Part shown: piece by piece, positions 1-14,100 of the stretch | Position numbering within the stretch: the first letter of the stretch is position 1 | Layout: every line of letters begins with the position of its first letter | Source: Ashinkailepas kermadecensis | Lineage: Eukaryota > Arthropoda > Thecostraca > Neolepadidae | Reading direction: 5' to 3' | Length of the DNA stretch: 64,000 nt | Assembly: GCA_034440615.1 (NCBI GenBank) | Contig: JAOTOM010002909.1 | Span: forward strand, 59,615 to 123,614 | Made by a program: the position numbers and the translations under genes | The notes under the pieces: model-generated | Seen by the model: only the letters and a program-made list of their open reading frames with translations | Databases searched by the model: none | What the model was told of the DNA's origin: nothing

Positions 1-661
1 AACGTCCGCACATTCCATAAATGGCATAAGCCATAACCTATGGTCAGCCGGGACTCAAACCAGTATGATTACTGTTAGCGTGCACTATGGACCTTTCAGA
101 CGGCGTAAGCTAATGCCACCTGTAGGTAATATTTTCTACGTAACCTACATTTTTTTTCAACTTACCCCATCGTCAGTAACAACATATCCCTACAGCGGGG
201 TAAGTCGATAAACCGGTAGTTGCGCTATGTTTTGCTTTCTGATGGAAAGTCCAGTGGATGCCACGAAAAAAAGCATCGGGTATGATACTAGAAGCATTAG
301 GCTTGGCGTAGGCGTAGCATCTCCTCGCTACCCTTCCAAAGTGATGAATTATTTTCAATTTCGCCAAAATTGTATCAACTAGACCTGGTCTCCGCTACAA
401 ATGAGCTGAACAGGGCAGGGGTAAGCATTGGCATCACATACTGATCGGACAGGTAGAAAAGAAACACACCCAACGCATATCATATTTCTAAGCCCGATGA
501 AGCAAATCAATGAATTGTGAGACTTACAGAAAGAGCTGCCAAGATCGATCAACATCAGATACTTCGGGTAGAAGCAGTTTAGCCCTTACCGAGGGTCGTC
601 ATAACTCTGAGTGACAACAGGAACCGGATGGATAAGTTAGGCCGCTCACCACCAGCCAATC
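1..661. other. unique AT-moderate sequence, no gene seen
   Basis: No convincing coding potential, splice-linked exon or repeat structure was seen. Short open frames here look random. Confidence 0.5.
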
Positions 662-784
662 TGGAGCACGAGCCGACGTCACTGACTACTCCCACCCAGC
701 ACTACCACTAGCACAGCATCAATGGCACGATCCGGGCATGGAGCACGAGCCGACGTCACCGACTACTCCCGCCCAGTACTACCT
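662..784. repeat. two-copy tandem repeat, 77-bp period
   Basis: TGGAGCACGAGCCGACGTCA recurs at 662 and 739, followed by nearly identical sequence (gactactccc.cccag). It is a two-copy direct repeat, next to the left arm of the inverted-arm element. Confidence 0.8.
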
Positions 785-808
785 CTGACACAACACGAAT
801 GACCACAT

Positions 809-1236
809 CATAACATCCTAGGTTCATTTACTATCAAAGTTCATAACATCCAAAGCTCACAACGTCCAAAATGTGAAATAAAGTCCAAACATGTCTCAGA
901 TAGGGTGCGTTTCCAACGTCCTAAATTCATAACGTCCAACGATCACCACCTCCCAAAATTGCCCTCAGAAGGAGCGTTCACAACCCGCAAAGTTCATTTA
1001 CGTCCAAGGATCATAAAGTCAAAAAGTTCCTCGATTGTCCGCTAGAGGAACCAGCAAAACCCCCTGGCGGTGAAATCCTGCCACTGTATCTAAGCTTTCT
1101 ATCAGCAGGTGGCAGCAGCGTACGGATCGTGCGCCTGAAGCTTCTTGGACGTGCTGCCAAGTGTGGTCTAGGGATGTATGTTTCTGAAGGCATCTATCTC
1201 TGTTGTTTCAAGCGGTCAGGCGCGACATCTCTGTGC
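809..1236 (+). mobile_element. left arm of an inverted repeat pair (long-TIR or foldback-like)
   Basis: This segment matches, in reverse complement and with clear divergence, 3866-4296. Shared blocks include GGTTCATTTACTATCAAAGT, GTCCAAGGATCATAAAGTC, AGGTGGCAGCA.CGTACGG and GCTGCCAAGTGTGGTCT. Both arms contain many copies of a CATAACGTCCAA motif. The two arms are about 430 bp each and 2.6 kb apart. This is either one transposon with long terminal inverted repeats or two copies of one element in opposite orientation. No target duplication was found. Confidence 0.7.
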
Positions 1237-1417
1237 GTGCATCATGCTATCAGCATAATGGTATTCGAAGGTGAAGTTTTGCTTCCGACAGTGTTTCTTG
1301 ACTCAAGGGCGGAGCCGGGTATCTAAAGCTATCTAAGCAATCGCTCAGCTAAGCAATATGCAGGCAAGCAATAATTAAGGCCGAATACAAGGAGTAATTT
1401 TCTTCAATATGCTATAG

Positions 1418-3865
<2,448 letters not shown>

Positions 3866-4296
3866 TCTCTGTTTGACCGCGTGGAACAACAGAAATGTCT
3901 TTAGAACCAGAAGAAATAACCAGACCACACTTGGCAGCAGATCCAAGAAATTGTAGGTGCACAGACCGTACGTTGCTGCCACCTTTTGACATAAAGCAGA
4001 GACACAGCTGCACTATTCCACAGCCAGGGGTTCTGCCGGGTCCTTTGGTGAGCAATTGGGTAGCTGTTTTTGGACTTTATGATCCTTGGACATAAATCAA
4101 CTTTGGAGGTCATGAACACTCCCGTCGAAGCTATTTCTGGACGTTGTGATCGTTGGACGTTATGCACTTCGGACATTGTGAACGCATCCTATCCAAGACA
4201 TTTTGGACTTTATGTCGCTTTTTGGACGTTATGATCCTTGGACGTTGAGTTCTGGACATTATGAACTTTGATAGTAAATGAACCTGGGATGCTATG
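3866..4296 (-). mobile_element. right arm of the inverted repeat pair
   Basis: Reverse-complement counterpart of 809-1236. The outermost bases read CATAGCATCC on the minus strand, against CATAACATCC at the left end. In the same relative frame both arms encode similar peptides containing GRAAKCGL or GSAAKCGL. This may be a relic of coding sequence or simply shared ancestry. Confidence 0.7.
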
Positions 4297-5084
4297 AATG
4301 CTTCCCAATGACACGATTCGACGAAAACGACTCAGTCTTCGACTAACTCACCAGCATGGCCCACAACACTGGCGAAGACAGCACTGCTGACGCCAGCACG
4401 AGGTGACCGGCATGGAAAGTCGGGAGCACCAGCGTCTCCTACCTGTTCGGTGCTGCTTCGGGAGCGGCACACACGCCTGCATCTCGCACTACACCAACAG
4501 CAACAGCAGCAGTTGTTCATCGTTCACACACAGCCGCAATAGACCACCTAAACGCGACGCCACTTCATGTACATTTTCATTATCAGAAAATACATGTGAC
4601 GTGTTTACCCTGGCTAGACAAGGCAAAAACAACTATCTTACGCTTGGCCTAGCAATACAAGCCGGCGTTTCGCAATTAGCTCCTATATTCTAACAGGTCT
4701 GTCTTTTCACCACATCAATGCAGCTTCAAACAACTTTGACCGGGCCAAGTGCTCTCACCACGTCACACGCATATCACACGTACAGCTGTCAAACACATCG
4801 CAAAGTGGCGCATGACGCAACTCGCGGGGCTGGTGTGTGGGTGTATGCGGTCGACCCGGCGCAGCTATTGCACACTTTCTGGTCACGTGTCCTGCACATT
4901 GGCAAGTTGCGGCTCCACCAGTGACGTGTGACCCAGGCTCGTCACGCAGCGACCGGTACCGACGCCTGGCGTTGACAGTTCCCGGTGCGGCGGCGAAACA
5001 TCACATTAGTCCCTGCTTACAGCGGCTGACCTCTGAGCTCGACGGAGCAGGTCGCCGCCAGTCATACCTGCCACGTAGCCAGTA
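4297..5084. other. unique GC-moderate sequence, no gene identified
   Basis: Contains CAG/CTG-rich patches (4490-4520) and several short open frames, none recognised. It separates the inverted-arm element from the 29-bp array. Confidence 0.4.
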
Positions 5085-7830
5085 GAGCATCACTGAGAGT
5101 AGAGTATACAGCGAACACAGCATCACTCACACATACACAGCCAGTACAGCATCACTGACCCATACACAGCGAACACAGCATCACTGACACATACACAGCC
5201 AGTACAGCATCACTGACCCGTACACAGCCAGTACAACACCACTGACCCATACACAGCCAGTACAGCATCACTGACCCGTACACAGCCAACACAGCATCAC
5301 TGACCCATACACAGCCAGTACAGCATCACTGACCCGTACACAGCCAACACAGCATCACTGACCCATACACAGCCAGTACAGCATCACTGACCCGTACACA
5401 GCCAACACAGCATCACTGAGCCCTCACACAGCCAGTACAGCATCACTGACCCGTACACAGCCAGTACAACACCACTGACCCATACACAGCCAGTACAGCA
5501 CCACTGACCCTCACACAGCCAACACAGGCTGTGTGACACATACACAGCCAGTACAGCATCACTGATCCTCACACAGCCAACACAGCATCACTGACACATA
5601 CACAGTCAGTACAGCATCACTGACCCTCACACAGCCAGTACAACATCACTGACCCGTACACAGCCAACACAGCATCACTGACCCATACACAGCCAGTACA
5701 GCATCACTGACCCATACACAGCCAACACAGCATCACTGACCCATACACAGCCAGTACAGCACCACTGACCCTCACACAGCCAACACAGGCTGTGTGACAC
5801 ATACACAGCCAGTACAGCATCACTGATCCTCACACAGCCAACACAGCATCACTGACACACACACAGTCAGTACAGCATCACTGACCCTCACACAGCCAGT
5901 ACAACATCACTGACCCGTACACAGCCAACACAGCATCACTGACCCATACACAGCCAGTACAGCATCACTGACCCATACACAGCCAACACAGCATCACTGA
6001 CACATACACAGCCAGCACAGCATCACTGACCCATACACAGCCAGTACAGCATCACTGACCCATACACAGCCAGTACAGCATCACTGACCCATACACAGCC
6101 AACACAGCATCACTGACCCATACACAGCCAGCACAGCATCACTGACCCATACACAGCCAACACAGCATCACTGACCCATACACAGCCAACACAGCATGAC
6201 TGACACACACACAGTCAGTACAGCATCACTGACCCTCACACAGCCAGTACAACATCACTGACCCGTACACAGCCAACACAGCATCACTGACCCATACACA
6301 GCCAGTACAGCATCACTGACCCATACACAGCCAACACAGCATCACTGACACATACACAGCCAGCACAGCATCACTGACCCATACACAGCCAGTACAGCAT
6401 CACTGACCCATACACAGCCAACACAGCATCACTGACCCATACACGGCCAACACAGATCACTGACACGTCGACAGCCAACACAGCATCACTGACCCATACA
6501 CAGCCAACACAGCATCACTGATCCGTACACGGCCAACACAGCATCACTGACCCATACACAGCCAGTACAGCATCACTGACCCATACACAGCCAGTACAGC
6601 ATCACTGACCCATACACAGCCAACACAGCATGACTGACACACACACGGCCAACACAGCATCACCGACCCGTACACGGCCAACACAGCATCACTGACCCGT
6701 CGACAGCCAACACAGCATCACTGACCCATACACGGCCAACACAGATCACTGACACGTCGACAGCCAACACAGCATCACTGACCCATACACAGCCAACACA
6801 GCATCACTGATCCGTACACGGCCAACACAGCATCACTGACCCATACACAGCCAGTACAGCATCACTGACCCATACACAGCCAATACAGCATCACTGACCC
6901 ATACACGGCCAACACAACATCACTGACCCGTCGACAGCCAACACAGCATCACTGACCCGAACACAGCCAACACAGCATCACTGACCTATACACAGCCAAC
7001 ACAGCATCACTGACCCGTACACAGCCAACACAGCATCACTGACCCATGCACAGCCAACACAGCTTCGCTGACCCTCACACAGCCAGTACAGCATCACTGA
7101 CCCGTCGACAGCCAACACAGCATCACTGACCCGAACACAGCCAACACAGCATCACTGACCCATACACAGCCAACACAGCATCACTGACTCGTACACAGCC
7201 AACACAGCATCACTGACCCGTACACGGCCAACACAGCATCACTGACCCGAACACAGCCAACACAGCATCACTGACCCGTACACAGCCAACACAGCATCAC
7301 TGACCCGTACACGGCCAACACAGCATCACTGACCCGTACACAGCCAACACAGAATCACTGACCCATACACAGCCAACACAGCATCGCTGACCCTCACACA
7401 GTCAGCACAGCATCACTGACACGTCGACAGCCAACACAGCATCACTGGCCCGTCGACAGCCAACACAGCTTCACTAATCCATACACGTCCGACACAGCAT
7501 CGCTGACCCATACACAGCCAACACAGCATCACTGACCCATACACAGCCAACACAGCATCGCTGACCCTCACACAGCCAGTACAGCATCACTGATCCATAC
7601 ACAGCCAACACAGCTTCACTGACCCGTCCACAGCCAACACAGCTTCACTGATCCATACACGTTCGACACAGCATCGCTGACCCATACACAGCCAACACAG
7701 CTTCACTGACCCAGGGCACAGCACTGACCCATGCACAGCCAGTACAGCATTGCTGATCCGTACACAGCCAACACAGCATCACTGACCCATACACAGTCAA
7801 CACAGCTTCACTCACCCAGGACACAGCATT
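5085..7830. repeat. 29-bp minisatellite, about 95 copies
   Basis: The unit is CATCACTGACCCATACACAG plus CCAGTACAG. Variants are CCAACACAG, CCCGTACAC, CCCTCACAC and, in the right half, CCGTCGACAGCC. Longer blocks recur (for example 5510-5700 and 5765-5945), so multi-unit duplications have spread. It lies beyond the 3' end of the transporter gene on the minus strand. Confidence 0.98.
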
Positions 7831-8044
7831 GACCCGTGCATTGTCCACGAACAAGAGCATACGCACACACGCACTCACATCCATGGCCCATGGACATTAT
7901 AATATCACATCACCTGTATTATCCGGATGCAATACCTGTCCCTTCGTCAAGCGTGCCGTCAACCTCAGCTCCCAACACGATGTACCGGACCACCCACCTA
8001 TATATGACCCATCGGTGCTCCTGTTAGACGGTAGCTGAGCAGTC
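7831..8044. other. candidate 3' UTR of the transporter gene
   Basis: If the terminal exon at 8045-8196 is right, this is the minus-strand 3' untranslated region before the 29-bp array. No AATAAA was seen on the minus strand here, so the true transcript end is unknown. Confidence 0.3.
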
Positions 8045-8196
8045 CTAGACGACCTCTCGGTGGTCTTCCTCGATGACGGCCAGAGTCATCTGCAGACCTT
8101 CCTGGTCATTCTGCGTCATCATTTGATCCTCATCGGAATCTGGCGAAACGTCGGGCAACAACATCATCGAATCGTCGCTCACTGTTGGCGCCGCTC
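8045..8196 (-). CDS. putative terminal SLC6 exon: acidic cytoplasmic tail and stop
   Basis: A minus-strand frame of 49 codons ending in TAG at 8047-8045. It is acidic and hydrophilic: [38 protein letters not shown], ending HREVV. The acceptor GGTGACAG|GA leaves two bases, which matches the phase-1 end of the preceding exon. A second acceptor 14 bases further in (CAACAG|TG) is also phase-compatible. The polypyrimidine tract is weak and GT-rich. SLC6 tails diverge quickly, so there is no homology support. E-V-V could be a class III PDZ ligand; that is speculative. Confidence 0.45.
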
Positions 8197-11100
8197 CTGT
8201 CACCCCCAGAGCCACCAAAACCAGACAAGCAGTCCATCATTCTGAGCTCGGAAATGGTTCACATGCTTCGCTTCCTCAGCACTCAGTGATGAGTTATTGC
8301 AGCACGGATTTCTCTGCTGGCTACCATTGGGATCCAGCCTTTTGATCTCGTCAACCGCGTCCCCATGCGCAACGGCTTTCGCCCAGGACACGCATGTTTT
8401 CCTAAGGGACGGGCGAAGTCCTCAGATGCCGATGGTGGGCTTGGCTCAATAGACGCTTCAACAGCTGAACCATTCTTCACACGTGAACTAATCTCCGGGG
8501 ACACTGCAATCAAGTTGAACGATACCAGGGTGAACCGAATTTATTGCATATGGTCAACATTTCTAGAAATAATATAGAGGAACTTTTAAGCGTTACCCTA
8601 ATGCAATTATTTACAGACTCATCCCACAAACCTGAAATGTTGCGAACTGAAGAAAATTAATGTTGCAGACATGGTTGAAAAGCAGCAGTAGATAACTGAC
8701 TGAAGAAACACTTCAAAAACATTTTTCTCCTTCAGCACAGAGATGCATAGAGTGTGCAGTTGTACAACATATAGCCTTCGCACCCATGTGGCTCTAAGAC
8801 AGCCTGGTAAATGATCGATCGATGCATTCCGATCGATTGCAGACTGAGAAAGAGTGACGCCCGGCTGTGGTTGTAAATAATAGCAATCACAATGGCTGAA
8901 CAAATAAATGGTATTGCACGTTTCAGTACAAATCTGCAGTGCATCGTGTGAATACTAACGTTATGTGCTGCCGCCTAGTGACGGCCGGGCGAATTTACCA
9001 TTCGTGTCACCACCGGTGGATCGCTGGTTACATACGCGTGTTCCGTGCATGCCTTTGTTTAGTTGAGTGTGGTCGCTTGAAGGTGAGAGGTGCGGCAGGA
9101 TTGGTGCGGTCGCTTGAAGGTGAGAGGTGGGGCAGGATTGGTGCGGTCGCTTGGAGGTGAGAGGTGGGGCAGGATTGGTGCGGTCGCTTGGAGGTGAGAG
9201 GTGGGGCAGGATGGGAGCGGTCGCTTGGAGGTGAGAGGTGGGGCAGGATGGGAGCGGTCGCTTGGAGGTGAGAGGTGGGGCAGGATTGGTGCGGTCGCTT
9301 GGAGGTGAGAGGTGGGGCAGGATGGGAGCGGTCGCTTGGAGGTTGAGAGGTGGGGCAGGATGGGAGCGGTCGCTTGGAGGTGAGAGGTGGGGCAGGATTG
9401 GTGCGGTCGCTTGGAGGTGAGAGGTGGGGCAGGATGGGAGCGGTCGCTTGGAGGTTGAGAGGTGGGGCAGGATGGGAGCGGTCGCTTGAAGGTGAGAGGT
9501 GCGGCAGGATGGGAGCGGTCGCTCAGTGGCTTGGCTGGAGCTTTCTGTTGTTGTAGTTCAATTTCATGTCCGTTAAATTGTTTTCTATGATAGGCAAGTA
9601 TTAGATACAATATCGAAAAGCGAAACCTGGACGGCTGGGCAAAGAGCCTGTACACCTCACACCTTTGACAGGTGTCACATGAGTCCCAGGCGCCCACATC
9701 TGTTCGGCCGCCACAGGGTCGCCCGGCCTCACCTTTGCCGAGTCTGCGGTTCCGGAACTTGACGGGCAATCTGGCCAGCTTGGCCTCCATGCGGTGTGAG
9801 TCGAGCGCCGGCCCCCAGGTGGCGTCCGGCCGCAGCAGGATCCGTATCCGCTGCGGGCACAGCACAGTCACATCGGAAGCAGAACGATGCGACCCAGCCT
9901 ACCCGAAACACCGGCTGCCACACTGCCCACCCAGGGCGGCCCGCGACTGTGCCGCATCGCACCCGGCGAAACGCGCTACCTTGCGGTGAGTACACGCTTC
10001 CCATGTCACAGTTTTTGTCTGGAACCGATAAGCCAACGGTTGGTGGTGCCAATTCTCTCCGGTCACCTCCGGCCACAGCCTGCAGGTGTGGAGCGTGCCG
10101 GCGCCTGCTGAGTCTCACCTCTGTGACTGAGAGCTCGTCGTCCATGCGGCACACCTTGAGGGCGGCCACCAAGGGAATCATGGCCACCGACGTGAACGAG
10201 ATGAACCAGCCGAGGACGTTGGCCCACATCGGGAAGTCGTAGTCGCCGTACTTCAGCGGTGTGTAGTCCACCCAGGTGAACACGAGGATGCCCTGAGAAA
10301 CGATCGCACACGCCTCGGTGAAGCGGCGTGCCGCCCAACAGGTGTCAGTGCATACACGCCAGAACAGGATGATGCTGAGCAAGTGGTGAATGCTTAATTA
10401 GCAGACTCTGGTTCGGGGCTAGTATGCTCGGTCCCAGAACGTGAAAGTGCTTGCCATGACGCGTTTTCTGGCATTTTTCAGAATAAAGGCGTTACATAAT
10501 ACTTTATGTTTCGTCTTTATGACTCATTAACGTTCAGTGTGCAGCGTAGCGTTTCACTTTCACAGACAGTGTTTAAATTAACCTCTTCACTATTGTCAAG
10601 GAAATTAGCCAATGAGTTTCAACACCTTCATTCAGATAAGGTCCTATTGCGGAAGCTGATAGAACAAGAGCAAGAGGTGGATCCCAGAGTTTCCGTGCTG
10701 CAGGTTCAGGACCACACATTACACCATTGCAATGGTGTGATGCTCGGCTCTGTTATGCCACGCCACACCATGATATGCCAACAAGGCACTGTTTGCACAA
10801 CATGGTGACAGCTCGCCAGCAGCACCATGCGTAGTGCGGACGGCATGCAGCGCCACCTATACAGACCATGCGCAGGTATTTGCGCCACAAAACGTGCTAT
10901 TTGAACAAACAATGAGATTACTTCAGGAACATGTGGTGAAAGTTTGCAGAAACTCAGAAGAGACCTAAGTATGTTGTGCGCTAGGTCGGAACCTGAAACG
11001 TTGCAACACAAGCCTTTACGATTTTTAGAGTTATTGGGATTTTTTATTGGGACTGGCAGTTCGGCCAGGCTGGGCGCTCATATAAATTATTATCTTACAT

Positions 11101-14100
11101 ACGCGAGAGTAAATTCGCATGGTTTTCGGCTTTGCCCGTAGAGCTCTTCAGCTTCATTGTAGACTCAACGCTAAAACAAACCTGCTGATAACGTTCCTAT
11201 TCTAAAAGGGAGAAAAACACAAATACATCCCGAAAATTGATTGCACAAATACATTAATAGACGACCTCTGGCAGGCAGGCAAACAGGTTTCAGACGAACC
11301 ATGTATTCGGTGATCAAGCCTTCCATTGGATGCATTTTCAGTTTGTCTGCGCTACGTACCGTAACGAGCGCGGGCGTCACCACCTTCCACGACCACTTCC
11401 ACCAGGCGTAGTGGAACGGGTAGAATCCCAGCATGACCTTGATGTCGTCGAGGAAACGCTCGACACCGTAGATGTACGACACCACCAGGATCTCAGTCAT
11501 GCCCACGATCAGCGCCGAGAACGTTCCGGCGTAGTTGTCCATCAGCTGTGGGTGTGGAATAGTGCGTCACGGGACTTCAGTCATATCCACGATCAGTGCC
11601 GACAACGTTCCAACGTTCCATCAGCTGCCGGTATGGAACAGTTTCGTCACGGGACCTCAGTCATATCCACGATCAGCGCCGAGAACGTTCCAACGTTCCA
11701 TCAGCTGCCGGTGTGGAATAGTGCGTCACGGGACCTCAGTCACTTCCACGATCAGCGCCGAGAACGTTTCGGCGTAGTTGTCCGTCAGCTGCGGGTGTGG
11801 AACAGTGCGTCACGGGCCACAATTATCGACAGAAATCCATTCGGGTGACAATACTGACTAATTCACTCGAAATGTCACAAAACATTCCAACAATCTCATA
11901 TGACACCCAAAGATGGTTCTTGTGACACAAACGCATATTTTCAAAAGATAAAAAAGATCAAAATAGTGTCAGGATACGTAGAAATAGTATCGGAAGCACT
12001 CAACCCAACACAAATAACTAACTTCAGTGCTTTTATATTCAGACATTTGCATTTTATTAGTTTTTCAGGATGGCCCAGCCACGTTGTACAGAACTTGTCA
12101 ACATTCTGGGTAAGTGGTAAGTGATTCTGGCTAGATAAGGGGGTGGGGTGGAATTCAGTCTTTTAATTGTTGAAATATATTCGCTGTCACCACTTCATAT
12201 CACATGATCTAAAATGACGCAACAATAATTATAACAAGATATAAATAAAGAACGTCACCGGAGAGGAACAATTGTGCACCCTAAAGTGAACAAAGACAAA
12301 CAATTACAACAATGTATAATAGTTCAAATCGTTGAAAGCATCAAGTTCATCATCTTCGGAGCATCTTTTTGGGATGAGCCGATGTCACTTCCGGGCATTT
12401 CGCGGCAAGGCTTGTTAGGGACCTGAATATAAAAAAGCACAAAAAAGAAGGGCAGGTGCATGACCGAGGCACTGGGAAGACACATTCGCGCCGTGCTGGA
12501 GTGTTTCTCCTGACGGAACCGGGCGCAGTTGCTGTCGCCACTTACCGTGAGTATGTACAGGCCACCGCTGCCGCACATGGGAAGGCCACACACGAACATG
12601 AAGACGCAGCAGGCTAGCAGCACCAGGCTGAGGGAATGTCACCGGATACGTCACCGGACACGTCAGGGTCACAACAGCAATATCATCGGCCCGGCGCCCG
12701 TGGCAGGACTGGGGAAACGTTACCGGACACGTCATGGTCACAGCAGCAACACATCGGCCTGGCGCCTGTGGCAAGACTGGGGGAACGTTACCGGACACGT
12801 CAAGGTCACAGCAGCAACACCATCGGCCCAGCGCCTGTGGCAGGACTGGGGGAACGTTACCGGACAACTCAGGGTCGCAGCAGCAACACCATCGGCCCGG
12901 CGCCTGTGGCAGGACTGGGGGGACGTTACCGGACACGTCATCGCACTCGCAGGCCATCAGGGTCACATCAGAAGGTAACATGGTAACCAGGATTGGGAAG
13001 TCTTTTCCAGTGCATAGTCTTGGCCAGTTAAAACAATGGAACATTACCCGGCTGACGGTACCCCTATTCGGTCCCATCTAAAGCGCCACATGCGCAGGGA
13101 TACGGATTGACGTGTGACGTTCGACACTCAGCTCTGCCCCGTGCATTACTGCTCTATAACCTTACGAACGTGCCGCCCCGTATGTATGTTACCACCGCTG
13201 ACCTTTTATATCACCGACGTGAAGCCACACTAGCCACAAGTCTTTGTAGATGGCTTTAATATATGCCTGCGTCTGAGTCTCAGTCTTCGTTGAGCTGGTT
13301 GGATAAAGCTGGCTAAAACCGCGTTTTGTGCGAGGTTTTGTCTAGTTCAGCCGACTTTGCCATCCAGACACGTCGTGTGTGGCCGAGTGATCAAGTGACC
13401 TGACCTGCCCTCGGGCGGCAGCGACGTCATAGTCGCGAACTCTGATCCGCACGCCTCCGGGACTAGTCTCCGCATACACACCACCGGGAGGACTCCGACA
13501 TGTAATTATTTGGTGATAATATGCCTAATAATAAATCCGTCTGAAAGTTCAGCCGCGCGAGGTCTGGCTCATTTCAAACAGAAGCGAAGTGACATACAAA
13601 GCTGAATGTTCGCACAAGGATTCATGAAGCCGTTTGCAATATCAACACATTTTATGTTTATAATTATTATTTTCATTAAAATGCATGATATTTCGGATAA
13701 CAAGGCAAAACAGACACAAAAAGTTATCTCATTGAATGCTCTGTTCCAAACCAAAATAATTACTTCTTTCTGGAAATGTGCGTGAAATTTCTGCATTATT
13801 GTACCTAAATTATCTATAGGTGACGGGACTGAGAGGTATTTAATTGTCTCACCCCATTTTAGCCTGCACCAGGTACTTCCCTATACTGGTCTCAAACGTT
13901 GCCAGCTTTCAGAAAACCAGACACAAATTTCCAGATTTGGGGACCAGCTAGACCTAGGACCAGCTGACTTGTGGGCATTACACGGGACGCAGTGCTAACG
14001 TGTGGTTATTGACCACCACTTCGGCTTGCATGAGCAGTCTCGATGCACCAGTACTACCTATATTTTGATATTTAGCGGTAGTCAAATTGTCAAGTTATGT

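Noticed and set aside
40..75. tRNA 3' half (GGTTTGAGTCC on the minus strand)
   Set aside because: No supporting A box or stems.
5085..7830. CRISPR-like array
   Set aside because: Head-to-tail units without spacers, in a eukaryotic genome; it is a minisatellite.
9059..9871. 270-codon minus frame as the natural C-terminus of the transporter
   Set aside because: Half of it is minisatellite, and a consensus donor at 9733 followed by a phase-matching tail exon gives a simpler model; kept only as an alternative in the findings.
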